The notes under the pieces were generated by a model. That model was not told the DNA's origin. It made no database searches and saw only the letters and a program-made list of their open reading frames with translations. From contig NZ_CP058649.1 in NCBI RefSeq assembly GCF_018141445.1, forward strand, positions 4,421,001-4,485,000: a stretch of 64,000 nt of DNA, written 5' to 3'. The DNA is from Vallitalea pronyensis (GTDB lineage Bacteria > Bacillota > Clostridia > Lachnospirales > Vallitaleaceae). The position numbers and the translations under genes are program-made. This document shows, piece by piece, positions 48,853 to 58,163 of the stretch. Within the stretch, counting starts at the first letter, position 1. The number at the start of each line of letters is the position of its first letter.

Positions 48853-49800
48853 TTACCATAATGTAGAACCTCCTAGTCGCCTTGATATTTTATTAGATAT
48901 CACTAATAAAACCATTGAAACAATGGAACCACAGAGCCCAATAGCAATAGCTTTGCTAAAATTTCCGTATGAAAGACCCGTACGTAACACATATGTATCC
49001 AGAATTTCTGAAACAGGTTGATTGATAGGATTACCTAATAAATAAAGCTGATCAAAATCTGCATTTAGCAGTTTAGGAATCGTCAAGATTAACATCATGG
49101 ATACAATGGGCATAATGCCTGGTAACGTCACATGCCAAATCCTACCTAATCGTCCACATCCGTCTACCTTTGCAGCATCATATAATCCCGGCGAAATTTG
49201 TGTAATGGCTGCTAAGTATATAATCGATGAAAAACCTATTTCTTTCCATATAGCACTGATGATCACAATGGGTAAGAAATATTTTATTTCCCCCATAAAA
49301 TGAATGGTTTCACCACCAAATGCTCTAATAATTTCATTGAAAAGTCCAACATCAGAATTAAGCAAACGATCAAGCAAATTGGCGATAAATACCCATGCAA
49401 TAAAATGAGGGAGATAGCTTACGGTTTGAATAATCCTTTTAAATCGAACATGTAACACCTCGTTTAGAAGCAAAGCTAGAATAATGGGCGCTGGAAAACC
49501 AAATAAAATCTTTAGTCCAGCTATCACCACGGTGTTCTTAACTGTCGTCAAGAAATACTTATCTGTTAAAAAACTAAAATTTTTAAGTCCAACCCATTCT
49601 GTCCCATAAGGCAAGTGCGAGTGGTCCGCATTACGAAAAGCCAGCGTGATACCTCCCATTGGTACGAAGTTAAAAAGTATGATAATAACCATGGCCGGTA
49701 ATACCATAATCAATAATGCACGATGTTCCCATGCATTAGTCCAAATGGATTTTTTCTTGGGTTTCATTGTAGATTCTATACTCTCTGAAGATAGCGACAT
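48853..49800 (-). CDS. carbohydrate ABC transporter permease (LplB-like)
   Basis: A 315-residue integral membrane protein, partner of the LplC-like permease 18 bases downstream. The EAA loop reads SPGLYDAAKVDGCGRLGRIWHVTLPGI at about residues 205-230, and a six-helix pattern is visible. I chose the ATG at 49800 with GGAGGG eight bases upstream; the frame runs open to 49830 but without a binding site. A strong hairpin lies in the leader. Confidence 0.93.
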   Translation of the reverse strand: MSLSSESIESTMKPKKKSIWTNAWEHRALLIMVLPAMVIIILFNFVPMGGITLAFRNADHSHLPYGTEWVGLKNFSFLTDKYFLTTVKNTVVIAGLKILFGFPAPIILALLLNEVLHVRFKRIIQTVSYLPHFIAWVFIANLLDRLLNSDVGLFNEIIRAFGGETIHFMGEIKYFLPIVIISAIWKEIGFSSIIYLAAITQISPGLYDAAKVDGCGRLGRIWHVTLPGIMPIVSMMLILTIPKLLNADFDQLYLLGNPINQPVSEILDTYVLRTGLSYGNFSKAIAIGLCGSIVSMVLLVISNKISRRLGGSTLW

Positions 49801-50113
49801 ACTTAACACCCTCCATATTTTTATTTTCAAGAAAGTTTAGATTCAATATTGTCTAACGATAACAACGTCTAGCACCTCCATTTTTATGATTTTCTAGAAA
49901 GTGAACCTTGCACTTTCTAGAAAAAAGCTAACACATGGCCTATGAAAAATGATAGGTTACTCTGTTTCACCTGTATACTGTAAAATGGGATTAACTATCT
50001 CTTTTTGTGTAAAATGATGTATATAAAATTCATCACTTTATCACTTTTAGTGTGTTTTGACCTTCTTAATACGGACATATAAGCGTCTTTAGATGGGCTA
50101 TATGCATAAGTTG
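49801..50113 (-). other. intergenic region before the permease genes
   Basis: This 313-base gap holds the hairpin at 49890-49924 and otherwise AT-rich sequence with no clear promoter pair. It may contain a promoter for the transporter part of the locus, but I cannot point to one. Confidence 0.4.
49890..49924. promoter_or_regulatory. perfect 14-bp stem-loop in the permease leader
   Basis: TTTTCTAGAAAGTG (49890-49903), loop AACCTTG, and the exact complement at 49911-49924. On the minus strand no T run follows, so it is a poor terminator. It could be an mRNA-stability or processing hairpin between the large exported protein gene and the permeases. Confidence 0.6.
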
Positions 50114-52756
50114 TTATGGTTGTTTATAGAATGTCACATCATCCACGTTTATCCAATTACCCCCGTTAGCTTTGGAGTAAAAGGACACCTCACATTGTCC
50201 ATCAGAAACATGAATATCTGTCAATACAATCTTAGTCCATGTACCCGTTGCAGTAATGTCCATTGTTCTTTCATTGCCACCATAATTTTTTGCAGACATC
50301 CAACACGTCCCTTGACCACCAGAAGATTTTACCCATGCCTCTAATGTATACAAGCCATTACCAAGTCCAGTAACTGTTTGGTAGGTAGAGACTTCATAAG
50401 CATTGGAGTTATAATGTGCTAAATGGTAATTCCCACTTCGAGCCGTACCATTATCCTCGGTGTAACTTGCATGAGCTGTTTGCCATTCTGTCCAACCTGT
50501 GGGTGTTTGTGTTGCATGGTCTGTCTCAAACCCTGGATTCGTTAACAGATTTTCTTCCTGAACGGTTATAGGGGTTGGGGTTGCCACACCATCTGTTATT
50601 TCGAATGTTGAGGCATGACTAAATTGTCGATGCACCCATATTAGAGCACTTCCTTCTGAATCAATAGCACTGATATAATCTGTACCATGAGTAAGCACCG
50701 CACCATTTAACGTTAATTTGACTGGATGTGTTCCCCAATTTCTAATCTTGATAACAGGGTTGGTAACCGTCACAGACTTACTGGTTGGGTCCAGAATAAA
50801 GCCGCATACCGCATCCAATTGCTTATCAAATACAAGTTGCTTACGTCGATAATCAATATGGGAAAACGTTGAATTGGCTTCATTCACGGCTATATGTCCA
50901 GGATACAGCCATGTACCTGTATGGTTTCTCATGGATGCATAATCATGATGACCAGTCACTCCAATTAATGACGTCCACTCACGATATTTTCGTCCATCTA
51001 TAGGATCAATAAGATATTTCTCATCCCAGTGTGTATCACTGCCATCTGGATCATCGTTCCACATTTCAACACCAAATGTACTGGCATGAGAGGTTTGCGC
51101 ATCCCAAGTGGTTTCCGATTTATGGTCATCGGTGTAGTAATATTCCTTGGACATGGGCCAATGGGACATTTGATAGGCCGGGTTATGCCATGAGATATCT
51201 GGAGAAGCTTTATAACCTGAGTAGACACCCACTGTACTATCTGGTGACGTTGAACCTGTTGGTTCAAATGTAGCGTCATTGGACCATACACTAAAGGCAT
51301 CAACACCACTGTTAAAATGCTGAGCAATAATCATCTGTTTCCAATTTTCCATGGTCGATCGAGGGGAAGAAAATTTGGATTTATCACTGTTAATATCATC
51401 AAAATCGGAAAAGTTATAATGATAGGTATATGTGCCTTCACGGTTGGTGACAGATAATACATTGGATGGTATATTATCCATGGGCTTGGTTGTGGCATCA
51501 GCTATCACAATATACTCGGATAGTTCATGCCATTTATCCCAGCTGGCATCCAATTTGGGTTTAAACACAATACGTCGCGTTCCTGTTTCATCTGGATAAA
51601 AGGTATAATACTCTTCAACGATTGGCAGCTCATCACTACCATTATCGCCAAGGACCTTATAATCAGGATTAGTAAGGACATAGCGCCATTTCACGACTTT
51701 TCGTACATCATTATCTTCAATAATACTTACATTAGACCATCGCAAAAGCCTATCTGACATGGGCTCAAAGCAACCCTTTAATGTATCATCCCAAGATTCA
51801 ACAAACTCATATGTAAATAACGTATGCTTGTCAATATGCCAAGCTGGTACATAATTCATTTCAGACCAGAACACATATTTTCTGGATGTATTAGGAAATG
51901 TAATAACCAACGCATCACCTGTACGGCCTGAGAAGTTATAATCACGTCGTAGGATATCAAATCCTGTGGCTGTATCATCCCTATCTTCTTTAGGCTTTTT
52001 CATGGCACGCAGATGATCAAAATAAGCCGTTACCGATGACGTGTCTGTCTTGACAAATGGGCAGACAAAATACTCTGTACCTGCTGGATTCCAATCTTTG
52101 GATGGGGCAATTTCCATCCATCCTGTTTTCTCTTCACCATAGATGGTTTTTGATACTAAGAAATAATAATGAAAAAATCCCGTATTATCATCCCTGTATA
52201 TCCGAAGCTTTTTAGCCGTACCTGTAAAAGGCATGGAATATTGGTTATTTAGCTCAAGATCATATCGTGGACTATGGGTTGAGAGCTGACCGGTGTTATC
52301 CCTTACATTGTCTACCCCCTGCTGTCTATCCATCAATTGAACATGTACTTTTCCATTGGTTGAATCAATGGTAATGCCTGTAAAATTAAGGGTATCTGGC
52401 TGTCCATTGGTATCTTTTTTTACAAGAGCCAGTCCAACATGAGCATCTCTATCTATATTGATTTCTGCATAAAAATGTCCTGAAAGTGTTTCTTCAGCAT
52501 TGTAAACCCCATAGGTTGTATGACTACCTGATGTTGTTATGCCAAGTTGTCCATGTGTAATAGCAAAACTACCACTTCCTGTCCCGTCCAATACAAGACC
52601 AGCATATGTGCCACTTGAATCAAAGGAATCATCCATGACAACGGTACCATTTTCAATTGCAGCTGCTGCACTTAAGCTGTCACATTTGAATATACCAGTA
52701 GTGATGATGAGCATGATGACGATTATACTGATTACATATTTAATCATTTTTTTCAT
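50114..52756 (-). CDS. secreted protein of unknown family with carbohydrate-binding-like C-terminus, paralogue 2
   Basis: An 880-residue protein with a classical signal peptide (MKKMIKYVISIIVIML, cleavage after about SLSAAAA). Residues ~40-725 are paralogous to the anchored protein at 43887-46046. Residues ~735-880 form an extra module (LLTNPGFETD ... YTLEAWVKSS ... WINVDDVTFY) that has the look of a CBM4/9- or galactose-binding-type jelly roll. The combination suggests an extracellular enzyme or binding protein for a polysaccharide. No catalytic family is recognised. I chose the ATG at 52756 with GGAGG before it; the ATG five codons earlier overlaps the binding site. It sits between the beta-mannosidase and permease genes. 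Confidence 0.8.
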   Translation of the reverse strand: MKKMIKYVISIIVIMLIITTGIFKCDSLSAAAAIENGTVVMDDSFDSSGTYAGLVLDGTGSGSFAITHGQLGITTSGSHTTYGVYNAEETLSGHFYAEINIDRDAHVGLALVKKDTNGQPDTLNFTGITIDSTNGKVHVQLMDRQQGVDNVRDNTGQLSTHSPRYDLELNNQYSMPFTGTAKKLRIYRDDNTGFFHYYFLVSKTIYGEEKTGWMEIAPSKDWNPAGTEYFVCPFVKTDTSSVTAYFDHLRAMKKPKEDRDDTATGFDILRRDYNFSGRTGDALVITFPNTSRKYVFWSEMNYVPAWHIDKHTLFTYEFVESWDDTLKGCFEPMSDRLLRWSNVSIIEDNDVRKVVKWRYVLTNPDYKVLGDNGSDELPIVEEYYTFYPDETGTRRIVFKPKLDASWDKWHELSEYIVIADATTKPMDNIPSNVLSVTNREGTYTYHYNFSDFDDINSDKSKFSSPRSTMENWKQMIIAQHFNSGVDAFSVWSNDATFEPTGSTSPDSTVGVYSGYKASPDISWHNPAYQMSHWPMSKEYYYTDDHKSETTWDAQTSHASTFGVEMWNDDPDGSDTHWDEKYLIDPIDGRKYREWTSLIGVTGHHDYASMRNHTGTWLYPGHIAVNEANSTFSHIDYRRKQLVFDKQLDAVCGFILDPTSKSVTVTNPVIKIRNWGTHPVKLTLNGAVLTHGTDYISAIDSEGSALIWVHRQFSHASTFEITDGVATPTPITVQEENLLTNPGFETDHATQTPTGWTEWQTAHASYTEDNGTARSGNYHLAHYNSNAYEVSTYQTVTGLGNGLYTLEAWVKSSGGQGTCWMSAKNYGGNERTMDITATGTWTKIVLTDIHVSDGQCEVSFYSKANGGNWINVDDVTFYKQP

Positions 52757-52972
52757 ACTGTATTCCTCCATAATATATGATTTTAAAAAACTTCTCCTAA
52801 TAGCGTAGCTTTTTATACCGATGTTTTCTCCATCAAATAAAAGTCATCCTAACTGGTTTTTCATTCATGAAGAATCTAAGAGACACCTTCTATCTTGTGT
52901 CATGTGTTTCACCCCCACTTTGCAATTTCTGTCGCAAACTTATAGGTTTTTGGCACATTTCGATACGTCAGT

Positions 52973-55450
52973 TTAATAAGTCGATAGATCAAATATACTC
53001 CTAATGTGTAGCTGTTTTTTTAAGTCAGATAAGGACAGTGGTTCTGATAAGCGTGCTTTCTTTAGCTCAATGACTTTTTCTTCATTTGGTATCAGACTAA
53101 TGTAATTATCATCAAAGGTTGCATCTACCTCTTCCAAGGTTAATGTCACATACTTTCCAAAGGCTTGGGACATTAGGCGAATAAGAAACACATCTTCTTT
53201 TTCAATAATATCTGTTGTTATTTTAGGGTCTTGGAATTCAAATGCCTTGGTTCTGACAAATAAGTGTGTTTCGCTACTTACCATCTTCCCTTTTTCACGC
53301 AATTCATATACGAAATAGGTGTTTCGACGTAATGCTTTTGTGCTTAATTCATTGGTGAAGTCCATAGCAGCCACAATCTGAGAAGATAGTGGTTCTGTAC
53401 TTATCTCCATATTTCCTTTTTTGATGACGCCTGTATCTTGATGCATAAGCTTCCAAGATACCACGCCGCTAAAAGCTTCTAACCCATCATTCACCATACA
53501 TAGATTAATCCTAGTACCATCATCTTCTGCTGAAAGCAATTCATTCCCATAAAACCGTTTAGCAAAATAGTGCAGCGCTTTCCACCTGCCATAATAATCA
53601 ATACTGGACCATGAAGCTACTGGATAACAATCGTTTAGCTGCCAATATACTGTACCCATACATCGACCTCGGTTTCGCCTACAGTGTTCAATGGCACATC
53701 GAACCGCCTCTGCCTGAACAATCTGAGAACCATAAATAGCCGACTCAAAATCCTTTGGAAACTTTAAATACATGGAAAGATAGTACATAATGGTTACATT
53801 CCCATTCTCAGGATGATTGCATTTATTATGGTTTTCCATAACAGGCGAGAATATGTTCCTATCTTCTGGCTTGGTGTAGCTTTCAACGGTTTTTAGAGAT
53901 GGAAATGCCTGAAGACCAAATTCACTGATAAATCGAAAGTGATGTTTTCGATAAGCTTCATAAGGTTCCTTTCCATGAAACACATTCCAAAAATGGGTAT
54001 CGCCTTTATTGGGATCATTGGGTGCCATAAATCCTCCTCCAGAAGAGGGCGAACAAGGCCAATAATAGGTGTCAGGATCATGCTTGGCAAGGACATCTGG
54101 GATAACTTTTTCAAACTGGATTAGATAATCCATTCTTAATTTTTTATTATCTGGTACATTCCACTCTTCCCATGCCCATTCCATTTCATTATTACCGCAC
54201 CACATACCGAGACAGGCATGATGCCTTATTCTTTTAATATTATCTTCGAACTCTTTCACGATATTTTCTGTAAATGCTTCGGTCATTTTGTATACAGCAC
54301 AAGCAAACATAAAATCCTGCCAAACAATTAAACCGTATCGATCGCACAAATCAAAAAAAGAATCCTCGGGATATATGCCCCCGCCCCATACTCTAATACA
54401 GTTAAAATGAGAATCAACACAGTCTCTTATTAATTGTTCTGTCTTCGTGTCATCAACCCTTGCTAATAAACTGTCCTCTGGTATGTAGTCCGCACCTTTA
54501 ATAAATATAGGGACACCATTCACAACAAATTCAAAGGATTCTCCCCACTGATCTGCCTCTCTTTTTACGGTGATGGTTCTAAGACCAATCCCTTTTGTTA
54601 CACTGTCAATGACCTTATCGTTATGTTTTAAATGAATCTGGACCGTATAAAGGGGATGGTCTCCAAAGCCATTAGGCCACCATATCTCTGGGTTTTCAAT
54701 GACCGTATGTGTAACAGCTACATTGTTGGCTGGTATTGTCTTTTTATCAATTTCCATACCATTTGGGTCTTTGATGACTACTTCAAGATGAATGTTCTTT
54801 CTTGTCTCATAGGACGTCACCTGGCTATTGATTTCTAATAAAACCGTATGGTTATTGTGCTGCTGTCGGATATGTACATCGTCAATTCTTCCCATATGGT
54901 AACCACATAGCGAAATACCTCGCCATATGCCTGCATCTGGAAGTTGTGGTCCCCAATCCCATCCAAACATATGGTGAGCTTTACGTAAATGAGGATACCC
55001 TGATAGGGTCGTATCCACACCCCAAAGGGGGTATTTCTTGTTTTGTTCTTCAATGTATGTTAAAGATGAAGAAAAATGGATACTTAGATTATTCTCGCCT
55101 TCTCTTAGAAATGGCTTCACGTCTACATCATATGTGCGATGCATATTGTTTGTTTTAGCGATTACCTTACCATTCAGCGAAATCGTTGCGATGGTATCAA
55201 GCCCTAAGCATGTCAAGCATACCTGATCAGCATGAAACATGTCTTCAGAAACCGTAAAATCCTTATGGTATACGTAATCATATTGGGAAAGTGCTGTTAT
55301 GTCTTTATCATTCTCTCCATAGAAGGGGTCTTCCATCAAATCCTCCTGCAAGAGATCGTTGTAAACAGAACCGGGCACTTCTGCTTTTATCCATTGGTAC
55401 CAGTCTACCCTTTTCATTTGCCATGGACCATTTAAATGCATTTTTATCAT
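52973..55450 (-). CDS. GH2 beta-mannosidase
   Basis: An 825-residue glycoside hydrolase family 2 enzyme without signal peptide, so intracellular. It begins with the jelly-roll (LNGPWQMKR, PGSVYNDL, GLDTIATISLNG), has the beta-mannosidase hallmark FGWDWGPQLPDAGIWR, then the barrel with acid/base Glu in WCGNNEMEW and nucleophile Glu in FISEFGLQAFPS. The sequence YWQLNDCYPVASWSSIDYYGRWK is typical of beta-mannosidases (MndB type). It would release mannose from the non-reducing end of imported beta-mannosides. The ATG at 55450 is preferred; GAGGTGA lies five bases before it. It follows the GH130 gene by about 240 bases. Confidence 0.95.
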   Translation of the reverse strand: MIKMHLNGPWQMKRVDWYQWIKAEVPGSVYNDLLQEDLMEDPFYGENDKDITALSQYDYVYHKDFTVSEDMFHADQVCLTCLGLDTIATISLNGKVIAKTNNMHRTYDVDVKPFLREGENNLSIHFSSSLTYIEEQNKKYPLWGVDTTLSGYPHLRKAHHMFGWDWGPQLPDAGIWRGISLCGYHMGRIDDVHIRQQHNNHTVLLEINSQVTSYETRKNIHLEVVIKDPNGMEIDKKTIPANNVAVTHTVIENPEIWWPNGFGDHPLYTVQIHLKHNDKVIDSVTKGIGLRTITVKREADQWGESFEFVVNGVPIFIKGADYIPEDSLLARVDDTKTEQLIRDCVDSHFNCIRVWGGGIYPEDSFFDLCDRYGLIVWQDFMFACAVYKMTEAFTENIVKEFEDNIKRIRHHACLGMWCGNNEMEWAWEEWNVPDNKKLRMDYLIQFEKVIPDVLAKHDPDTYYWPCSPSSGGGFMAPNDPNKGDTHFWNVFHGKEPYEAYRKHHFRFISEFGLQAFPSLKTVESYTKPEDRNIFSPVMENHNKCNHPENGNVTIMYYLSMYLKFPKDFESAIYGSQIVQAEAVRCAIEHCRRNRGRCMGTVYWQLNDCYPVASWSSIDYYGRWKALHYFAKRFYGNELLSAEDDGTRINLCMVNDGLEAFSGVVSWKLMHQDTGVIKKGNMEISTEPLSSQIVAAMDFTNELSTKALRRNTYFVYELREKGKMVSSETHLFVRTKAFEFQDPKITTDIIEKEDVFLIRLMSQAFGKYVTLTLEEVDATFDDNYISLIPNEEKVIELKKARLSEPLSLSDLKKQLHIRSIFDLSTY

Positions 55451-55512
55451 CGTGATCACCTCTTATCATCTTGTAAAAGCTTGTCAACTTGTATGTCCAT
55501 CTATACGAGAAC

Positions 55513-55560
55513 AAAGTGGCTACATCGCGTCTTGCGAAGCAAGTTGTTGCGTTAGGAAAG
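55513..55560. repeat. repeat core related to 23220-23265
   Basis: The sequence from AAGTGGCTACATCGCG to GTTAGGAAAG contains CTTGC-GAA-GCAAG and resembles the core of the inverted-repeat element near 23240. It lies in the gap between the GH130 and GH2 genes. Confidence 0.45.
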
Positions 55561-55616
55561 TTTCATTAGCACAAATGAGAATGATTCTATCTCATGTGTT
55601 AAATTGAGAACTTTCC
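55555..55616. repeat. hairpin between GH130 and beta-mannosidase genes
   Basis: GGAAAGTT (55555-55562) pairs with AACTTTCC (55609-55616); inside, ATGAGA pairs with TCTCAT. No clear T run follows on the minus strand, so it may attenuate or separate the two genes rather than terminate fully. Confidence 0.55.
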
Positions 55617-55691
55617 TTGTATAAGATCAAAAATAGGTTCCATGAACGAGGATAATCATTCATAGAACCTACTCACCTTTACCATGCATGA

Positions 55692-56642
55692 TTACCGAAC
55701 AGTCTTATCTGGACCATCTTCCATAGCCAAGTCAATCAAGGCATTAATCTCACCTGTAGCAACACACATTACCGTATCTGCACCACCGTAATAAATCTTA
55801 ATGGTTCCATCTGGTTCAGGGATTGCACCACAAGTGAAAACCACGTTACTTACATAGCCCACACGTTCGTGTATAGCCTCAGGAGCAAGTATAAACCTAC
55901 GGGAACGACCGATTACCTTTCTTGGGTCTTCAAGGTCATGAACGGCAACGCCTAGTCGATATATCTGTCCTGACATGGTTGCTGTGGTTGCGTGATAAAT
56001 ATTCAACCACCCTCGAGGGGTCTTGATAGGAGGAGCGCCAGGACCAATTTTATAATCTTGCCATATATCACAGCTATCTGCTGTCATGATTAACTGTTGA
56101 TTGCCCCAATGGATTAAGTCTGGAGAATAGCTTATAAAAATACCGGGTCGTCCCAAATATGTAAGATTAGGCCGCTCAAAACGCACATACATATCGTTGA
56201 TTTTCTCTGGGAATAGTACACAATTCCTATAGTCCACTGCCGTTGTTAGAGCAACTCTTTGAATATCTAAAAAGTCTTTTGTCTTGGCAAGTCCAATCTG
56301 AAACCCTCGCGTGGAGTAACAACTATAAAATATATAATAGGTATCGTCGATCTTGGTTACACGCGGGTCTTCTACTCCTTTATTCTCAGCTTCTTTGAAT
56401 ATACCCTCTGTGGCACGGCTAAATACAGGTTCGGGATGGATTTCAAAATCAAAACCATTGTCACTAAGTGCTAATCCCCATACAGAACGACCATCAGACC
56501 TTCCACAACGTAAAAGTAGAACATATTGTTCATCCATTTTTGCAGCACCTGCGTTATAGACGGTTTCACAAGAAAAAGGCATGTCTTTTGGTTGAATAAT
56601 TGGATTTTTTTCATACTTGGTCAATATTTGCATAGCTTCCAT
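55692..56642 (-). CDS. GH130 beta-mannoside phosphorylase
   Basis: A 316-residue family 130 enzyme with the five-bladed propeller repeats of the family (YNAGAAKMDEQYVLLLRCG, NKGVEDPRVTKIDDTYYIFY, YKIGPGAPPIKTPRGWLNIYH, NVVFTCGAIPEPDGTIKIYYGG). The proton-donor Asp is in GVEDPR near residue 98. No signal peptide, so it acts inside the cell, converting beta-mannosides plus phosphate to mannose 1-phosphate. The exact linkage (beta-1,4 or beta-1,2) cannot be told by eye. Together with the GH2 enzyme it identifies the locus as beta-mannoside utilisation. ATG at 56642 and GTG at 56645 both suit the AAGGAGA site; I prefer ATG. Confidence 0.93.
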   Translation of the reverse strand: MEAMQILTKYEKNPIIQPKDMPFSCETVYNAGAAKMDEQYVLLLRCGRSDGRSVWGLALSDNGFDFEIHPEPVFSRATEGIFKEAENKGVEDPRVTKIDDTYYIFYSCYSTRGFQIGLAKTKDFLDIQRVALTTAVDYRNCVLFPEKINDMYVRFERPNLTYLGRPGIFISYSPDLIHWGNQQLIMTADSCDIWQDYKIGPGAPPIKTPRGWLNIYHATTATMSGQIYRLGVAVHDLEDPRKVIGRSRRFILAPEAIHERVGYVSNVVFTCGAIPEPDGTIKIYYGGADTVMCVATGEINALIDLAMEDGPDKTVR

Positions 56643-57070
56643 CACTTCTTGTCTCCTTCACTCAGAGTAACAGCAATTCTGCTATTGTTCTGTGATTATT
56701 TCAACATATTTTCATGTATAATTTTATCATTTGGAAGATGGTTAAGATATAATAAAAGCATTCAATAATACAACATATTTGTCATTTTCCTATACATAGA
56801 TGCATCATCTTTCTGTAACATTGGTATGGTGCATTTAGGAATATTGGGGCTTATTCGAAGTGAGGGTTAAGACAGTCATTCCAATAGTAAAGGGGAATAT
56901 TACGTCAGCAGATTAAACGTCCATGTTTAAACTGCTGAGCTCGCCGTCCGTGGCTCGCGGCTCCATATTCCCCTTTACTATTTCCATTCGGTGTTTTCTT
57001 CATGCCTTGTGTGCATTACATGAAGGTATTGAATAGAGGCTTATCCCAATTATTAATACGCTTCTAAAAT
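56643..57070. other. divergent intergenic region with repeat B
   Basis: This region separates the leftward GH130 gene from the rightward AraC gene. It contains copy B of the family I repeat. A promoter for GH130 must lie here, but I see only weak candidates on the minus strand and no clear operator. Confidence 0.4.
56883..56982. repeat. multi-hairpin repeat, family I copy B
   Basis: Outer arms AATAGTAAAGGGGAATAT (56883-56900) and exact complement (56965-56982). Hairpin 1: CAGCAG/CTGCTG around TTAAACGTCCATGTTTAA (56913-56930). Hairpin 2: GCCGTCCGTGGC (56943-56954) with flanking AGC/GCT. The loops match copy A while all stems differ and remain paired. Confidence 0.75.
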
Positions 57071-57101
57071 TTGACATAATGGGATAGATATATGGTATAA
57101 T
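57071..57101 (+). promoter_or_regulatory. promoter of the AraC-family gene
   Basis: TTGACA (57071-57076), a 19-base spacer ending TGG, and TATAAT (57096-57101). The spacer is long but the extended -10 TG compensates. About 130 bases lie before the start codon. Confidence 0.65.
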
Positions 57102-57229
57102 TTAGTTGTATTATATGGCAGCTTGTGTTATTTGTAAGTGGATGGCAGGATATGTTAAGTTTTGCTTATAAGTCGTTAAGTCCACTAACGTTATGAGCAT
57201 CAATAAAGGTCATGGAGGTTTGTCAAGAA

Positions 57230-58147
57230 ATGAATGAGCCTTATTTGGAAACATATCAAATGGATGAAAGTATACGAGCAAAACACTATTTTATTGATTA
57301 CCATAGTAGTGGCGATTACTTCTTTCCTATTCAGCCTCATTGGCATCCTTATATTGAAATATTGTATTTTATAGATGGTTCAGCAAAGTGTTATTTGGAT
57401 GGTCATTTTTACCATCTGAAGGCTGGTGATATGGTATTTATCAATCATGGAGATATTCATGCTATTTTTAATGAGAGTCATCAGATGTTGGACTATTATG
57501 TGATAAAATTTAATCATAATGCCCTTTTTAATACCATGGGGTCCGTTATGGATACCAGAGATATACTCCTCTATAACCAGCATAAGTCAGCGTTTCAGAG
57601 GATTTTTACAAGAGATGAAATAGGGGACGGGGATATTCCAGACCTGATCAAGGAAACCTTTGAAGAAAATAAGCATATGCAATATGGTTTTGAGTCGGCC
57701 ATTAAAATAAACATATCGAAGCTATTTCTATGGCATTTAAGACATTTTCATGTTACATGTAAACCTACGTATACACTAAGTGAGAAAGAATTATCCTTTC
57801 TTAAGGTCATTAATGACTTACTCACCCATCATTATCATGAGGAAATATCCACCCAGTGGATGGCAAAACAATGTAACATGAGCTATAGCTATTTTTCCAG
57901 GTATTTTAAAAAGTTGGTTGGAAAGACCTTTATTCGTTACATGAATGATTTCAGAATTTCTGAAGCTGAGAAGCTCTTACTTACTGAAAACCTCAACATT
58001 ACTGAAATCGCTTTCCGAACAGGATTTGCAACTACCAGTTACTTCATTAAGCAGTTCAAGCGTGTTAAAAACACCACACCTCACCAATACAGAAATCATG
58101 TATTTGAAACGTTCTTAGGAGCAAAAAATAGTCATAGAAGTACATAA
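57230..58147 (+). CDS. AraC-family regulator with cupin sensor domain
   Basis: A 305-residue soluble regulator. The N-terminal cupin carries HWHPYIEILYF and later GDMVFINHGDIHAI, a sugar-binding fold typical of AraC-type regulators of glycan loci. The C-terminal helix-turn-helix pair is at about 205-300 (QWMAKQCNMSYSYFSRYFKKLVG and NITEIAFRTGFATTSYFIKQFK). It is divergent from the GH130 gene and so probably controls the beta-mannoside locus. I prefer the ATG at 57230, 11 bases after GGAGG; the upstream ATG at 57212 overlaps that site. The secreted leucine-rich protein gene follows after 16 bases. Confidence 0.9.
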   Translation: MNEPYLETYQMDESIRAKHYFIDYHSSGDYFFPIQPHWHPYIEILYFIDGSAKCYLDGHFYHLKAGDMVFINHGDIHAIFNESHQMLDYYVIKFNHNALFNTMGSVMDTRDILLYNQHKSAFQRIFTRDEIGDGDIPDLIKETFEENKHMQYGFESAIKINISKLFLWHLRHFHVTCKPTYTLSEKELSFLKVINDLLTHHYHEEISTQWMAKQCNMSYSYFSRYFKKLVGKTFIRYMNDFRISEAEKLLLTENLNITEIAFRTGFATTSYFIKQFKRVKNTTPHQYRNHVFETFLGAKNSHRST

Positions 58148-58163
58148 TTAGGAGGGTAATACC

